A stretch of 64,000 nucleotides of DNA from Nissolia schottii (lineage: Eukaryota > Streptophyta > Magnoliopsida > Fabales > Fabaceae). Below the pieces are notes generated by a model. It did no database searches, was not told the DNA's origin, and saw nothing but the letters and a program-made list of their open reading frames with translations. Shown here in pieces: positions 37,727 through 49,761 of the stretch. The stretch covers positions 1 through 64,000 of the forward strand of contig QANU01044531.1 in NCBI GenBank assembly GCA_003254905.1, in the 5' to 3' direction. The first letter of the stretch is position 1. Each line of letters opens with the position of its first letter. A program made the translations under genes and the position numbers.

Positions 37727-37732
37727 GGTGAC

Positions 37733-37965
37733 ATGCCTAATCTGTCTCAACTTACCATAGTGGATTGTCTAAATTTAAATTATCTTCAAAGCCTTGAGAG
37801 TTTAGAGATTTGTTATGGTCCCAAGCTTCAAAGCTTTCCACCCGAAGGGCTACCAAATTCATTGAAATCCTTAATTATCATAGACAGTAGCATTCTAAGA
37901 GAACGATGCAAGGACCTCTTCTTTGTATCCAATGTATCAAAATGCATGCCAACCTTTGGATAATA
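37733..37965 (+). pseudogene. Leucine-rich-repeat fragment, probably from an NBS-LRR resistance gene
   Basis: An open frame of 76 codons begins MPNLSQLTIVDC and continues with SLESLEICYGPKLQSFP, LPNSLKSLIII and ILRERCKD. This pattern (LPxSLKxLxI...LxERC) is that of the last repeats of CC-NBS-LRR proteins of the RPP13-like type. The rest of such a gene (NB-ARC domain, earlier repeats) is absent. It lies between the LTR border at 37726 and the GTTTGTGCA array, so it is a stranded 3' fragment, perhaps carried by a transposon. Confidence 0.6.
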
Positions 37966-39111
37966 TTTGTGCACGCAACCATATAAAGATTGTGCATATA
38001 TCAAATTATGCAAAATACTTAACTATAATTTAAGTATTATGCATATATGTAAAGTTTGTGCATGAGAATGTATAAAGTTTGTGTACACATGTTTATAATG
38101 TATGTGCATTAATAGTTATAAAGTTTGAGTAAAATATATATGTTAAACTTATAATGTTTGTACAATATCACGTATAATGTTTGTGCATCTTTTAAATAAT
38201 TATCGGATTGTATATAACTGTGAAATTTAAATAATTATAATATTTGTGCTTGTTTTCAAATAAAGTTTGTGCATTAAAATGTATAAAGTTTGTGCACTTA
38301 TATTTATAATGTATGTATGAGTAATTAAAATGTTTGAGTAAAACCACTATGTTAAACATGTAATATTTGTGCATTGACACTCATAAAGTTTGTGCAGTAT
38401 CGCGTATAATGTTTATGCATTTGCATCTGATTAAGTATATTTGAATATGTAACAGACTGTGAACTAACTGATTATAATGTTTGTGCACATTTACGAATAA
38501 AGTTTGTGCAATCACACGGATAATGTTTGTGCTTCTTATCAAAATGCTTCTGTGTGCCTACAATGATGCCAACGATTGTTTAAAGTAACTAATAACTGTA
38601 TCTCTTAATGTTTGTGCATTGATGAATATAATGTTTATGCACTACTTCTTTTAAACATGAACAATTTCTCGTGGCAATCAATTACTATAATTGAACAAAC
38701 ACACTCCATAAACAATCAAACAACAAAATTTACCAAGTTCTCCAGCATTTGAACGATTTCCTGCATTATGTTCAATCAAAACGAATGTGATCACCACAAA
38801 GGATCCTTGTAATGCTCTCTGCACCGATAATGCTTTCTGCACAAATTTGCTCATGTTTCTGGTGGTTGTGATGGTGAATTATGGTGAGATTGATATTGTG
38901 ATGCAGTGGTTATGGCGGCAGATTCTTGAGCTCAGAATACAAGGTTTGAAAAAGTTCGTTTTTGATATCGTGGAGAAAATCGGGTGGGAGTGTATGATAT
39001 TCTAAATAAGGAAAGTACCTACTGTAGTCCGTATAATTGTCATTAATTGCATATAATTTGGTGGTGTATGTATGGGGTGTATGGATTTAAGGTGTACACA
39101 AATCATTTTTG
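37966..39111. mobile_element. Mutator-like element with an array of GTTTGTGCA-type repeats
   Basis: At least a dozen irregularly spaced copies of (A)TAAAGTTTGTGCA and TAATGTTTGTGCA occur between about 37960 and 38650. The right end at 39060-39111 (GGTGTATGTATGGGGTGTAT ... CATTTTTG) matches the right end of the 227-bp MITE at 28727-28953. It abuts the P450 fragment starting TTATTATAA. The matching left terminus and the left TTATTATAA duplication were not found, so the element seems truncated on its left. No transposase frame is seen. Confidence 0.6.
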
Positions 39112-39360
39112 TTATTATAATATGATTCCGTTTGGTGCTGGGAGACGGGCTTGTCCTGGAGTTGTTTTGGCGAAACATGTTATGGGGCATACATTAGGTG
39201 TCTTGGTTCAATGTTTTGATTGGGAGAGGATTGGGGATGAGGAAATGGACATGAAAGAGGAAGTGGGGGTTACGATGCCCAAGGCTGAGCCTTTGGTTGC
39301 ATTTTGTTCGCCACATCAAGAAATGATTGAGGTTCTATATCCAATATATAAAGTATGCAA
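39112..39360 (+). pseudogene. 3' end of a CYP81-type cytochrome P450 (fragment)
   Basis: The frame YYNMIPFGAGRRACPG carries the complete heme-binding loop (FxxGxRxCxG) and runs through VMGHTLGVLVQCFDWE and EEVGVTMPKAEPLVAF to QEMIEVL, as in the intact genes to the right. Everything before the heme loop is missing; the left edge is the end of the transposon at 39111. Two extra bases just before the normal end (CTATATCC where the sisters have CTGTCC) shift the last codons. It is a dead remnant of one member of the P450 array. Confidence 0.85.
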
Positions 39361-39441
39361 TTTGTGCATGATACATCATCATAAAAGAAATCCCTAATTT
39401 GGATTAAGCCTTTTTTTTAAAGTGAAATTTTGTTATTATAA

Positions 39442-39445
<4 letters not shown>

Positions 39446-39486
<41 letters not shown>
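39446..39486. repeat. (ATT)n microsatellite
   Basis: About 13 ATT/TTA units. Confidence 0.95.
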
Positions 39487-39820
39487 TGAAGTATGCAACT
39501 TAGTGCATGGTACATCGAAGTGATCTTGGACAACCATAAAAAAAATTGTACATTGCTCACAAACCAATAAGCTAGGGGAGGAATGGGGAAAATGTTATTC
39601 TACCACAAAATTTTCCTGATTTCTTCAGTGCGAAATATGTGGCATTTGAAAAGGAATTCACCTTCATGTCTTTCCCTTGTTTAAGCCATTAGGATTGGAG
39701 GAAAAAAAATAAAAAATAAAGCAACAAAACAACATAAAAGGAAAAAAGTCATCAGAATTATTTAGTAATATGCAGTAAGTCCTAAATTCAAACTTTATTA
39801 CCGTAATGTAATTTTTTAAG

Positions 39821-39821
<1 letters not shown>

Positions 39822-39855
<34 letters not shown>
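39822..39855. repeat. (AT)n microsatellite
   Basis: About 17 AT units in the flank upstream of P450 gene A. Confidence 0.95.
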
Positions 39856-39858
<3 letters not shown>

Positions 39859-40284
39859 TTCTCTTTTCTCTTTCTTTTTCCTCTCAATTCCAAAGTCTTA
39901 TAATTTAACCAAGTAAAACTTAGATGCGTTTGTTTCGGATCCTAAGTTTAGGGTCATAGTATAATCCAAAATCTTAGTTATTCACTATAATTTTAAGGTC
40001 ATTTCTATAAATCTTAGCAACTTACTCAGGTCGATCGAATCACTAATCACTAATTGGAAAACCGAAAACTAAGTGCATGTCATAAGCCATGTGATCACTA
40101 ATTAAACTTTTAAAGAGAATGTAAATAGTTTAATCTCCTATAATTGGTTCAACACGTGTTACGCAAGGCATTTTGTTTTATACGTTGGACACAAAAATAT
40201 ATGTGTATATATATGTATACTACTGCCCCGATTCTTGTGAGAAATGTACAAGATTACAATATTATCGATCCAAATTGGTATCAA

Positions 40285-43200
40285 ATGGAAAACTACTGGC
40301 TTATAGCTACCTTAATTGGTATCACATTCTTACTTGTCCTAAAGAGACATGGCAAGCACATGAACCTCCCACCAAGCCCACCTTCCTTACCGCTCATAGG
40401 ACACCTTCACCTCCTCACAAAACAACCTCTACACCGAAGCATCCATAACTTGACTCGAAAATATGGCCACGTGATCCTCCTCCGACTCGGCACGCGCAAG
40501 CTCCTCGTTGTCTCCTCGCCTTCGGCCGTAGAAGAATGCTTCACAAAGAATGACATCTCCTTCGCTAACCGTCCCCAAACCCTGGCCGGAAAACACCTCA
40601 ACTACAACAACAAGACAATAGGCGGCGCCTCCTACGGCGACCATTGGCGCAACCTGAGGCGCCTGACAACCTTGGAGCTCTTCTCCGCGAACCGCCTGGC
40701 CGCGCTGGCCAGAGTTCGAGAGGAAGAGGTTCGGCTTTTGGTGAGGCGACTATTCCAAGAGTGCAGATGGAAAGACAAGATGACGTCGAAGGTGGAACTG
40801 AGGGCAATACTTACAGAGCTTTCTTTCAACATCATTCTGAGGACGATCTCCGGTAAGGGCGCGGTTGCAGAAGAAGCGAGAGAGTTCCAGATTCTGATGA
40901 AGGAGTTCGTGAAATTTCAAGGGAGTGGGAAGTTGAATGACTTCTTCCCAATATTGCAGCGGGTTGATTTCAAAGGGGTAGAAAAGAAGATGGTGAAGTT
41001 GATGGAGAAGATGGACCGCTTCTTTCAGAGACTCCTTGATGAGCAGAGGAGAACCAGGATGAGGAATGTTAACACCACGTTGATTGATGTCATGCTGGAT
41101 CTGCAACAAAAGGAACCTCATTTCTACACCGATGAAACTCTGAAAGCAGTTATTTCGGTAAGAATTTCATAAGCACAAAATTAATTAAATTAGGATACCA
41201 ATCTCATAAATTAATATTTTTTTAATATAACATTTCTATTTCTATAGAGATAGCGGTAAGTCTCTAAACTTTTTATAAATTCACTCTTTTAATGATTTAA
41301 CTAATGAAAAGTTTATTACGATCATATAAAATATGAAATGGTAACAAAATTTGATAAATTTAGTCATAAAAATTATAAAAAAATTAATGAATTAAATAGC
41401 ATGAGATATTTACCCATGGGGTATTTAAACAGCTACTAAGTGAAAAAGATTCTATAATGATTCCTAATTTAATTTTTTTTTATAAAAGTAAACGCTGAAT
41501 TAATTTTAAAAACAACTTGAATTAATAGTGATGGGGGGTGATTTTGGCTTAAATGTTTTATATTAACATCATCAAGAAAAAAACAAAGATTATGCTCTCA
41601 TATAGCTGTCAACTTAGTTAGGTATATCAACTGGCACAAGAAAAAACAATAAGGATTTATAATCGATTTGTCTTCATGTACCTGGAATATGCTATCTAAG
41701 AAATTAAGCACTATATATAATTGTTATAGATCTGCTTGAGTTGTTGATTAGTGTCGTGCACAGGATTACTGTTGTTATTTAATTATCTTGCAGCCGGCCG
41801 GGTGCCATGCATGTTGAGTCACAAAGAGGATCGTAGCTGAAGAAATGTACATATAGAATTGATGTAGAAAATGTAAAATAAAACTATTTCAAGGATTTTT
41901 AAGATAGATGCATGGCAGAGATATAGAGTTACCTCTACTGTTAGGTTTAATTAATCTGTAAATCCTTTGAGTAGACACAATTGTCATTTAGATTCCCTTA
42001 CGAAACTTAAAAAAAAATTTATTTTAATAATTATTTATTTCAACAATTGCTTTTTAATATAATCAATTATATGAGAACCAATTTATGTTTAAATACTTCA
42101 ACTGAAAGGTGATTTTAAGATAATTTATTTTATTTGAATTGTATGAAAAATTATTTTTATATGATAAATTACTAAAAAATAATATGTAAAGTAATTATTT
42201 ATGTTATATTATACTGTTAGTTAGGATTACTTTAGTAAAAATATGAGAATTTTTTTTTTAATTAAAAAAAGCAAAAACTTTTTTAACTTAATGTTCAATA
42301 TGTTGCTTTAGCTATTTTTTTTCTTTCATAAAACAGTTTTTTTTAATGCAAAACAACTTTTAATTCATTTTATACTCAAACGTAATAGATTATTTTCAAA
42401 TAACTTTTTATAAGAAAAAAGTAATTTCTATGAGTTTCCAAACATGCTCTATAGCAACTCCCTGTCACAAAATTATCTCTCTCTCAAATAATTACTACTA
42501 AATATATAATTATGGATGTGTTTGTTTTAGTCTTTATTTTTAAAAAATATTAAAAAAATTGATTTTTGATGTACAGTTTAAGAAGTTTAAAATAGATTTT
42601 TTTAAAAAGTTATTGTGTTTATCTTTTAAAAAATTTTGAAAACTGATTTTTTTGAGATTTAGATTATTTTTAAAATTTTATATAAACATATAAAACTAAT
42701 TATTTAAAAAAATGATTATTTTAACAAATAAAATGAAACAAATGAACATATCTATCTCGCCTTGATATAATATAGGTTCAAAAAGCATTTCACATTACTT
42801 CCATAGTACATAATCTAATCTGAGCATTCACACTAACCTCACATGTTCAAATTATACGTTTACACAGTCGATGCTTATTGCTGGCACAGAAACTTCAGCT
42901 ACTACCATGGAATGGGCATTGGCACTACTCCTCAACAACCCAGAAACAATGAATAAGCTTAGGGTTGAGATAAATACATACACAGAGCAGGATCAACTGT
43001 TGAGTGAATCGGACACTGCGAAGTTTAAGTACTTACAAAACATAATTACTGAGACACTTCGTCTATACCCTGTGGTTCCGCTTCTTGTACCCCACGAGTC
43101 ATCAACCGATTGCAAAGTTTGTGGATTTGATATACCAAGAGGGACAATGTTGCTAGTGAATCTATGGACCATCCACAGAGACCCTAACTTTTGGGTAGAT

Positions 43201-43491
43201 CCAACAAGGTTTGTGCCAGAGAGATTTGAGGAAAAGGAAAGCGGTGATGTTTATTATAATTTTCTTCCATTCGGTGTCGGAAGAAGGGCTTGTCCTGGAG
43301 CTGTTTTTGCTAAACGGGTTATGGGACATGTTTTAGGTGTGTTGATTCAGTGTTTTGAGTGGAACAGAATTAATAGGGATAAAAAAATGGACATGCAAGA
43401 AGAATTAGGGATTACAATGCCTAAAGCTGAGCCGTTGGTTGCATTTTTTGGGCCGAGTCAAGAAATGATTGAGGTTCTGTTGAATCTATAA
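40285..43491 (+). CDS. Cytochrome P450, CYP81 family-like, gene A
   Basis: Two exons, 40285-41157 and 42868-43491, join in frame to 498 residues, normal for plant microsomal P450s. The start MENYWLIATL was chosen because the sister genes start at the same place; an upstream in-frame ATG (40144) only adds untypical residues. Residues 4-19 form the N-terminal membrane anchor, followed by the hinge LPPSPPSLPLIGHLH. The I-helix AGTETS is at 296-301, the ExxR pair is Glu353 and Arg356, then PERF, and the heme loop PFGVGRRACPG has ligand Cys433. CYP81 enzymes hydroxylate phenolic and isoflavonoid substrates or make lignans and glucosinolate-type products, using P450 reductase at the ER. Here the substrate is unknown. 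Similarity to isoflavone 2'-hydroxylase-type proteins is from memory. The 1.7-kb intron holds an inverted-repeat element. Confidence 0.92.
41158..42867 (+). other. Intron 1 of P450 gene A
   Basis: AT-rich intron. Bases 41240-41420 carry an AT-rich block (CATATAAAATATGAAATGGTA and similar words) related to the foldback element at 54117-54515. Bases 41580-41830 match 54745-55150 in the intron of the P450 pseudogene copy (TCGATTTGTCTTCATGTA, TTGTTATAGATCTGCTT), showing that the array duplicated with its introns. Confidence 0.7.
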
Positions 43492-44063
43492 GCTAGGTAT
43501 GCAACTTGTGCAAATTAGGACGATAATAGTAAATTTTTAGTTTTATTTATTTTGCATGGTACACTGCTCTGTTGAAAAAAAGACTCAATGGTTTAAGAGG
43601 ATGTCAATAAAGAATTTCATGTCTTTTTAGAAATTTTTGTGTGTTCTTAGAGTCTCAAGTTTGAATATGTCTAAGATCACAAAGTGATTTCAAATACAAT
43701 AAGTTGAAAGTATTCCATAATGATTCATTTTCTATAAAAGTAAAAGCTAAATTATTTGAATTTCCCGTTGAAAGAAACAACTTATGACTAATGACTTTGA
43801 TTTAATTGTTTTTGTGAGTAGATGTTGAAGGTGTTTAGAGTTTTAATGGGTGCGTTCAAATATCATTGCTCTAATTGTGGGTAAGGATCCTCTCAAACGA
43901 AGATTCCATTTACAGATAGAATTCTAAAATAGAATTAGGGTCAAAGTATAATTCTTAAATATCAGTTATGCACTAAAATTTTGGGGTCATTATTTTTACA
44001 AATCTTAGCAACTTAATCTGACCGTTGAGTCACTAATTCCAATCTTGACAAATTTTCGAGAAT

Positions 44064-44260
44064 ATATGAGCTAGTTATGCAACTTGTGCAACTAGCTAGC
44101 ACTGTCTGTAATAGTAAATTTTTACTTTCATTTATTTTGCATGTTACACTATTGCTCTATTCGAAAAAGAGGACTCAATGATTTGAAAGGATGTTAAAAA
44201 ACCAATAAGAAAGGGGAGGAATGAGCAAATTAGGAAAATATTATTCTACCAAAAAAGGGT
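44064..44260 (+). repeat. Orphan duplicate of the P450 3' flank
   Basis: Sequence from ATGCAACTTGTGCAACTAG through the ACTCAATG and ACCAATAAG blocks matches the 3' flanks of gene A (43497 on), gene B (51990 on) and the pseudogene (56660 on). No P450 exon precedes it. It marks a copy whose coding part has been deleted. Confidence 0.7.
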
Positions 44261-47159
44261 ATTTCTTCGGCTTGATCAAAACGTGTGACATCTGAAATGG
44301 ATCATTTAAATGTCAAAACAAAGCCACCCCTCCCCCGCGGTTGTTTTATCTTTCAATCTAAGCCAGGTAATGACTCACGTGCCTCCATAAAAGTGAAAGT
44401 ATGATGCATCACTTAGTTAGACGGCTAATCAAATTCAGTCGTCTCTAATAAAATATTATTTGAGTTTTATATTTAGGCTCCACTTTTTTTTTATTTTAAA
44501 TTTAACCCCAAATTTTATTATTATATTTAAAAAAATGAGATGGGGGTAAAATTAAAAGAAAGACAAAATAAGTGAGTCTAATTATAACATTTATAATAAT
44601 GTTTAAATAGAGATATCAGGAATGAATTTAATTGAGTTAAAAAATAGTGGCACCACAACGCAAACAAAGCACAACATGCTAAGATCAAACCTCATAAAAA
44701 CTTTATTTTGACGAATTCAACAACTTTTATTGGATAAAGACTTAAACCCAAACAAGAGTAAGCAAGTACAAAAATATACATCAATGAGACTTGACATTAA
44801 TGCTAACCTCATTAAAACGTTAGTGGAATAAAATTCAAGACAGAGAAAAGAGTACTTGACCCAAGCAAATTGTGGGAAAAAAAAGAGAGCACAAATTGCA
44901 GTATGCAACACAACAGGCAAGAAAGTTCCACCGTACCTTACGCTAAATATTGGACAAAACCTCGATCATTTTAATTTTACCCTTATCACTTTAATGTATC
45001 TTACTACTATAAAAAGCCTCGGAAGGTTTTAACTTCCCTTAATTACATTTTAAGTTTTTTTAAATACCTTTCCGATAATATATTGTAACTCTATAACAAT
45101 AACTATCTGACCACTACATTTTTGTACAAAGAATTTATTATTTTATTGTTACAAACTACAAAATTGTTACTGATTATTTAAAAGAATTGAGTTGGTTCAA
45201 GAGAAACAAAATAGTGAGAAATGAAAGAAAGAAAAAAAAGGTAATTTAGTTCAAATAATCTAGAATTTTTCAAAATTTGTGTTAATTTAATAATTTCATA
45301 ATCTACGTGTAAAACCTTAAAACAACACATTAAAATGGACGGACAAAGTATTTAAATGTTCCAGTGATGATATTTTGACTAAGCAATACATATGATAAGA
45401 GAAGTTATTACTAGCAGTGGTTTTGTGTGCCTGTTAAATATTGGATGTGTTAGGAGAAGATGATTTGAAAATGGAAGAGTGAAGAGGTTGATTAAAAATA
45501 TATGGAAGGAACACAAAAGAATGTTGTAAGATACTTTTAATAGAGATAAGTTGGAGCACCGTGAGAAGTTGTAACAATTATTATTATTTTTTAAATAGTG
45601 AAAAGTGTAATCACTCATGTAAATTATATTGAAGGATAAATAATGAAAAATAAAATTGAAAAAAAAAGGCAATCAAGATGTGGATTATCGTGACATGTCT
45701 AATGGCTATTAATCTAAACACGCTACAATTAAAGAGTCTTCCACTCTTCTTTACTTAATGCTGGGCAGGTTTAAGTTAGTAAGCCTTTTGAAATTGTGTA
45801 TAATTTTTCCCCCCTTGAAACCCATGAAACAAAGGTCTAACAATTAAAACTTTCTAAAACAACGATTCTCGAACCTGGGCAAGTTCACGAAACAAAGGTC
45901 CAAACAATTTGCATTAGGTAAAGTAGTGTTACCTATTGGCCATACTTTTTTGAGCATCCATCTAATATACTGTATACAATTTTTTTAATTTTTATTATAT
46001 ATTTATGAGTTAATGTTTAAGTTGTTATTTGAAAAAAATTAGAGACGTGTTATTTGTATATTCTATCTTTTCAAACATCCCAACACCTCATTCACTCGAT
46101 ACATAAGATTCACTACTTGCTTTTTTCGCTTACTTTTTCTCTCTCTCACTTCTCTTACAATGTGTTGGGTGTCATTTCACTTTTTGGTGTGCAAATATCA
46201 TTTTTCAAAAACTTAAGTGTCAACTTAGTTTTTAAATTTTTTTTTTGAATCAACTTAGTTCGTTTGTCTAATTTTTATAGGGTCTAATGTGAAACGAAAA
46301 ATAATTTTAGGGACTAAGTATCAATTTTTTTGAAAAAGTAAGTTGACACTAAATGTTTTTTTTGAAGAATCAAAATTGGGCAAAAATGTTTTATAGGAAC
46401 TAACTTAACCAAATATTCTATAAATAAAATGAAGATTATCAAAATTATTGGTACGGGATAGCTAATAACCATGTCAGGAAACCAAAAAGTTAATATTTTT
46501 TCTTGATATTGTTTAATTTTTTTACGTCGTAATGTTTAAAAAAATTGTCAATACTAATTCTTTATATTATCATTTAATCATTTTATGTTACACAAGAAAA
46601 AATAGTTAACTCTCACTTCTACTATTACTTCAAAAGTCATCTAAATAAATACACATAATTAAATAACAATGTAAAACTTTTATACTGTCAAAATTAAATC
46701 TCATATACTATATAGATAACTATTAATTAGTTTTTAGAATTCACTTTTTGTTAATAATAAAATGGGAATATATATATCTATCTATCTTACTGAAATCAAC
46801 CCATTGCAGCTTCCCTGGTGTTAAACATATTGAATGAACGAGTTAAAGGGACATGGAAAATACAAGAAATAGGCAGAGAGCAGAAAAATAACGATGTTAT
46901 ATTATCAGAGTTGTATATGAGTACAAAGGAGTCAACGACTATTTATAGGCTAGATAGCGAATAAAGTAATAATGACAATAATAAAATTAAATCAAGGGTA
47001 ATTTAATTAGAGATAAATCTAAGATATTAACTATTGATTTTTAATTAAGTTGCTATGTGTTGTGAATTTATTGTTACATTTACTTGTAAGAAGAGTACGA
47101 ATTGAGGGTGTGCATACATACGATCTTGAGTTAGTAGACGCAAAGCCTAACTAAGGATG

Positions 47160-47640
47160 AGAGTGGGTTCACTGAAGTCAAATTGATTGCCTATGACAAG
47201 ATATGGAAGGAAACTGCCAATGGTCCTAAAAAGAACTGGATTTATGACAAGAGAACATTTCTTGTCAAATCACGCACTTGTCTTGACTAGTCGTGCCCTG
47301 CCCTGCCTTCCTCCGACGCCCACAACATTGCTCAGGACATCAATGAGAAGGTCTTTCAACATATGCATGCGTGGCCAGGATGCCCACATTTTCCATCTCA
47401 CTGAACAAAATGAGAACAACTGCGAAATAAGCAGAAGAATTGACTCACAAGATACAATCTACTTTTCATCAATTTGGGACCAGATTCAGGAAGTAGAAGG
47501 GTTACCATACACTACTGGCCACCCCAAATATCCTTGTCCTCCTCAGAGTGCATCTCCTGGCCAACACTGGTGGAGGCACTGGAGGTAACAATGGCACCAA
47601 CAACGGCAACAGTGAAGGCGACATGAGCCCGGGCTACAAC
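47160..47640 (+). pseudogene. Unidentified gene remnant
   Basis: Base composition is less AT-rich than the surroundings and several frames read sensibly over short stretches, for example KLIAYDKIWKETANGPKKNW in one frame and NIAQDINEKVFQHMHAWPG in another. Frame changes and stops separate them, so no single product fits. One frame (47187-47588) is open for 133 codons but its composition looks like a frame-shadow. The family is not recognised. Confidence 0.35.
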
Positions 47641-49761
47641 CCATGCCCGTACGTTAAACAACTATCCATCATGTTTTTCTTGTATATTTTTTTTTAAACT
47701 TGAGTAATTTAGTACTTTTTTTTTATTTGTAATGAATATTTAATTATACTTTTAATTATATTCCTATTTTTAAATTTCTATTTTCTCTTTATGCATAATA
47801 AATCTTTTTTATATGATTATAAAATTTAAATAATTTAAATTTAAAATATACATTATTACTGACAGTTAAACAATAATAATATTTTAATCACCAAATTTAT
47901 TGACAGCTTTATTCGTCAGTATTTACCTATTGATCGACATTGTCAGCCAATTTCTGATGTAGCATTCCGGTGCAAATATTGTGACAGATTTCAAAATATG
48001 TCGGTAATATGATATCTACAATGAGGCATGCATGCATGCATGCATACATATAGGATTACTCACCTTCACATCTTCATGTCGAGGTTAGCATCCTCCCTAT
48101 TGCACTCCGGTAAAAAAATGTTCATTCTCTCTTTTATAAATCAATTTGTAGTCTTGGGTAATGTTATCATTTTATTTATTTTACATTCATTGCAAGTTTC
48201 AATTTTTCTCTTATAGATAGATAGATAAATAGATGGTTAGATGAGAAAACTCTAATGAAATGAGTAATTATATATGAGAGTGAGAGGAATCAATCTTGAC
48301 CATTAGACCTTGCATTACCCTTTGTTTTTTCTATTTTAATTTATGAAATAAAAAATTAGAATCACAAAAAAAAGTATATTAATAAAAAATAAAAAAAAGA
48401 GGATTAGGGGGTTAGAATCCATGATGGTGAGTTCCCTGGCATATCTGGGCCACTACCATCGCTTCCACCATTCAGCCACTTCCACCATTTAGAATATAAT
48501 CGAAAAATTCATAAATTAAAAAAGAAAAAACAAAGGTCACTCGATCGCCATCATGGATTCTAACCGCTAATCCTTGTTTTTGCTGTTTGTAGGTAGCCAC
48601 TTGTTGTTCTTGTTGTTGTTGGTGATGGGGTGGGGAAGATGGCGATTGTCAGCGGTGGTTGCGGGGACGATGGTGAGTACAAAGAGGGTGGTTTCTTTGT
48701 TGTTGTTTATTGTGGTGATGGTGATGCAGATGATGGAGAGATGTGATGATCAGTTGCAGGTGTGGTGGTGATGGTGGCGGTAGCGGTGGCTTCCGCACAG
48801 TTTTGTTTTTGCTGGTCGCTGTCTCGTATGCATGGGATGGGATGACCTGACCCATGGAGATATGAAACCCTAAATTGTGCCCAGCCCCAATTTTATCAAA
48901 AACTTAACATGCAAACAGTGATTTTTAAACTTGTTATCCTAAATGTGAGGTGATCAAGACAAGATAGGTGGGCGGGCCTTTCACACGCGGCACACTCAAT
49001 GAAAACACTAACGGAACAAGATACTTTGAAATAGATGAACAGAAAAGCAATATGGCCCCACAAGCAATTAAATATACGGAGTCCTTCCTAAAGGTGCACG
49101 TCGCAACGCCTTAAAAGGGTGAAACTGCATGTTCTTTATGATTCTTCCAAGTAATAATTGTTGAGATAAAGAAAAATTTCCACCACCTATTCCTAAATCA
49201 TCAATACCTCTTTTATTTTTTGTTTCTTCATTTGAATATCAATAAATTAAGTTACGTACAACTGCAAGCATATATGCCAGCTTGCTGGGATTGTACATAG
49301 TAATACACACACAAGTCGTATATACTATTATATAGTTATAATGGAAATGTGATGCTATCTATATATGCATGCATGCCACTCCAGAATATTCCACAGGTCA
49401 TTAGATCCACAATTTGCGCAAGGCTCTCTTTCTCTCTCGCCATGTTGGTTTCATAAAGTCAAACTGCATTGCCAAGATTGTCTATTATCACCGATAACAA
49501 TTACTAATCTTCTCACAATAACTAAGTTTATATGAAGTGATAAAGTATGGATCACAAAATATTTTTCCTCAGACCTCTAACCTTATGGTTAAAGGATAAA
49601 ATGAGCTACTACCACGTCACATCTCATTGTTTATATACAGATGGATTCAACTGTAACACAAATATATATAAACTCAATCCCATGCACACACATAATTATA
49701 AGTTGAATATATAGAAAGCCACAATAGTGTGTTGTTATACAAATTAATGTCCAAATACCAA

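Larger units (their letters stand above)
39361..40284. other. Intergenic DNA upstream of P450 gene A
   Basis: Contains an (ATT)n tract (39446-39486), an (AT)n tract (39822-39855) and, at about 39480-39520, the TATGCAACTT 3' flank shared by the P450 copies. Bases 39930-40060 resemble 43920-44040 (GGGTCATAGTATAAT and CAAATCTTAGCAACTTA-like words), so this is a duplicated flank. TATA-like words at 40196-40215 precede the start of gene A by about 70-90 bases. Confidence 0.5.
43492..49761. other. Intergenic DNA between P450 genes A and B
   Basis: Mostly AT-rich with no intact gene. Bases 44064-44260 repeat the 3' flank of gene A (GTTATGCAACTTGTGCAACTAG, then the TTTTACTTTCATTTATTTTGCA block) without any P450 exon. 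A gene-like remnant lies at 47160-47640. The G/T-rich stretch at 48560-48870 has open frames on both strands but no family motif. A TATATATAAAC word at 49662-49672 lies 90 bases before gene B and may be its TATA box. Confidence 0.5.

Noticed and set aside
37960..38650. CRISPR-like array, suggested by repeated words with spacers
   Set aside because: Repeat words are only 12-13 bases, spacing is irregular, the context is a plant transposon, and there are no cas genes.
40144..40284. Upstream in-frame ATG as the start of P450 gene A
   Set aside because: It would add 47 residues before the membrane anchor, which the sister genes lack; the added residues have no P450 character and overlap the TATA-like words.
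40598..41121. Several minus-strand frames inside P450 exon 1 (also at 50142-50553 and 61359-61675)
   Set aside because: They recur at the same place in each P450 copy because they are antisense shadows of conserved coding sequence.
47160..47588. Reading the 133-codon frame at 47187 as a real gene
   Set aside because: Better protein-like stretches occur in the other two frames of the same strand, so this frame is probably off-phase in a decayed gene.
48560..48870. Open frames on both strands (Leu/Val-rich on plus, His/Pro-rich on minus)
   Set aside because: Both come from GTGGTG/GATGAT-type simple sequence. No start context, no family motif and no exon partner.
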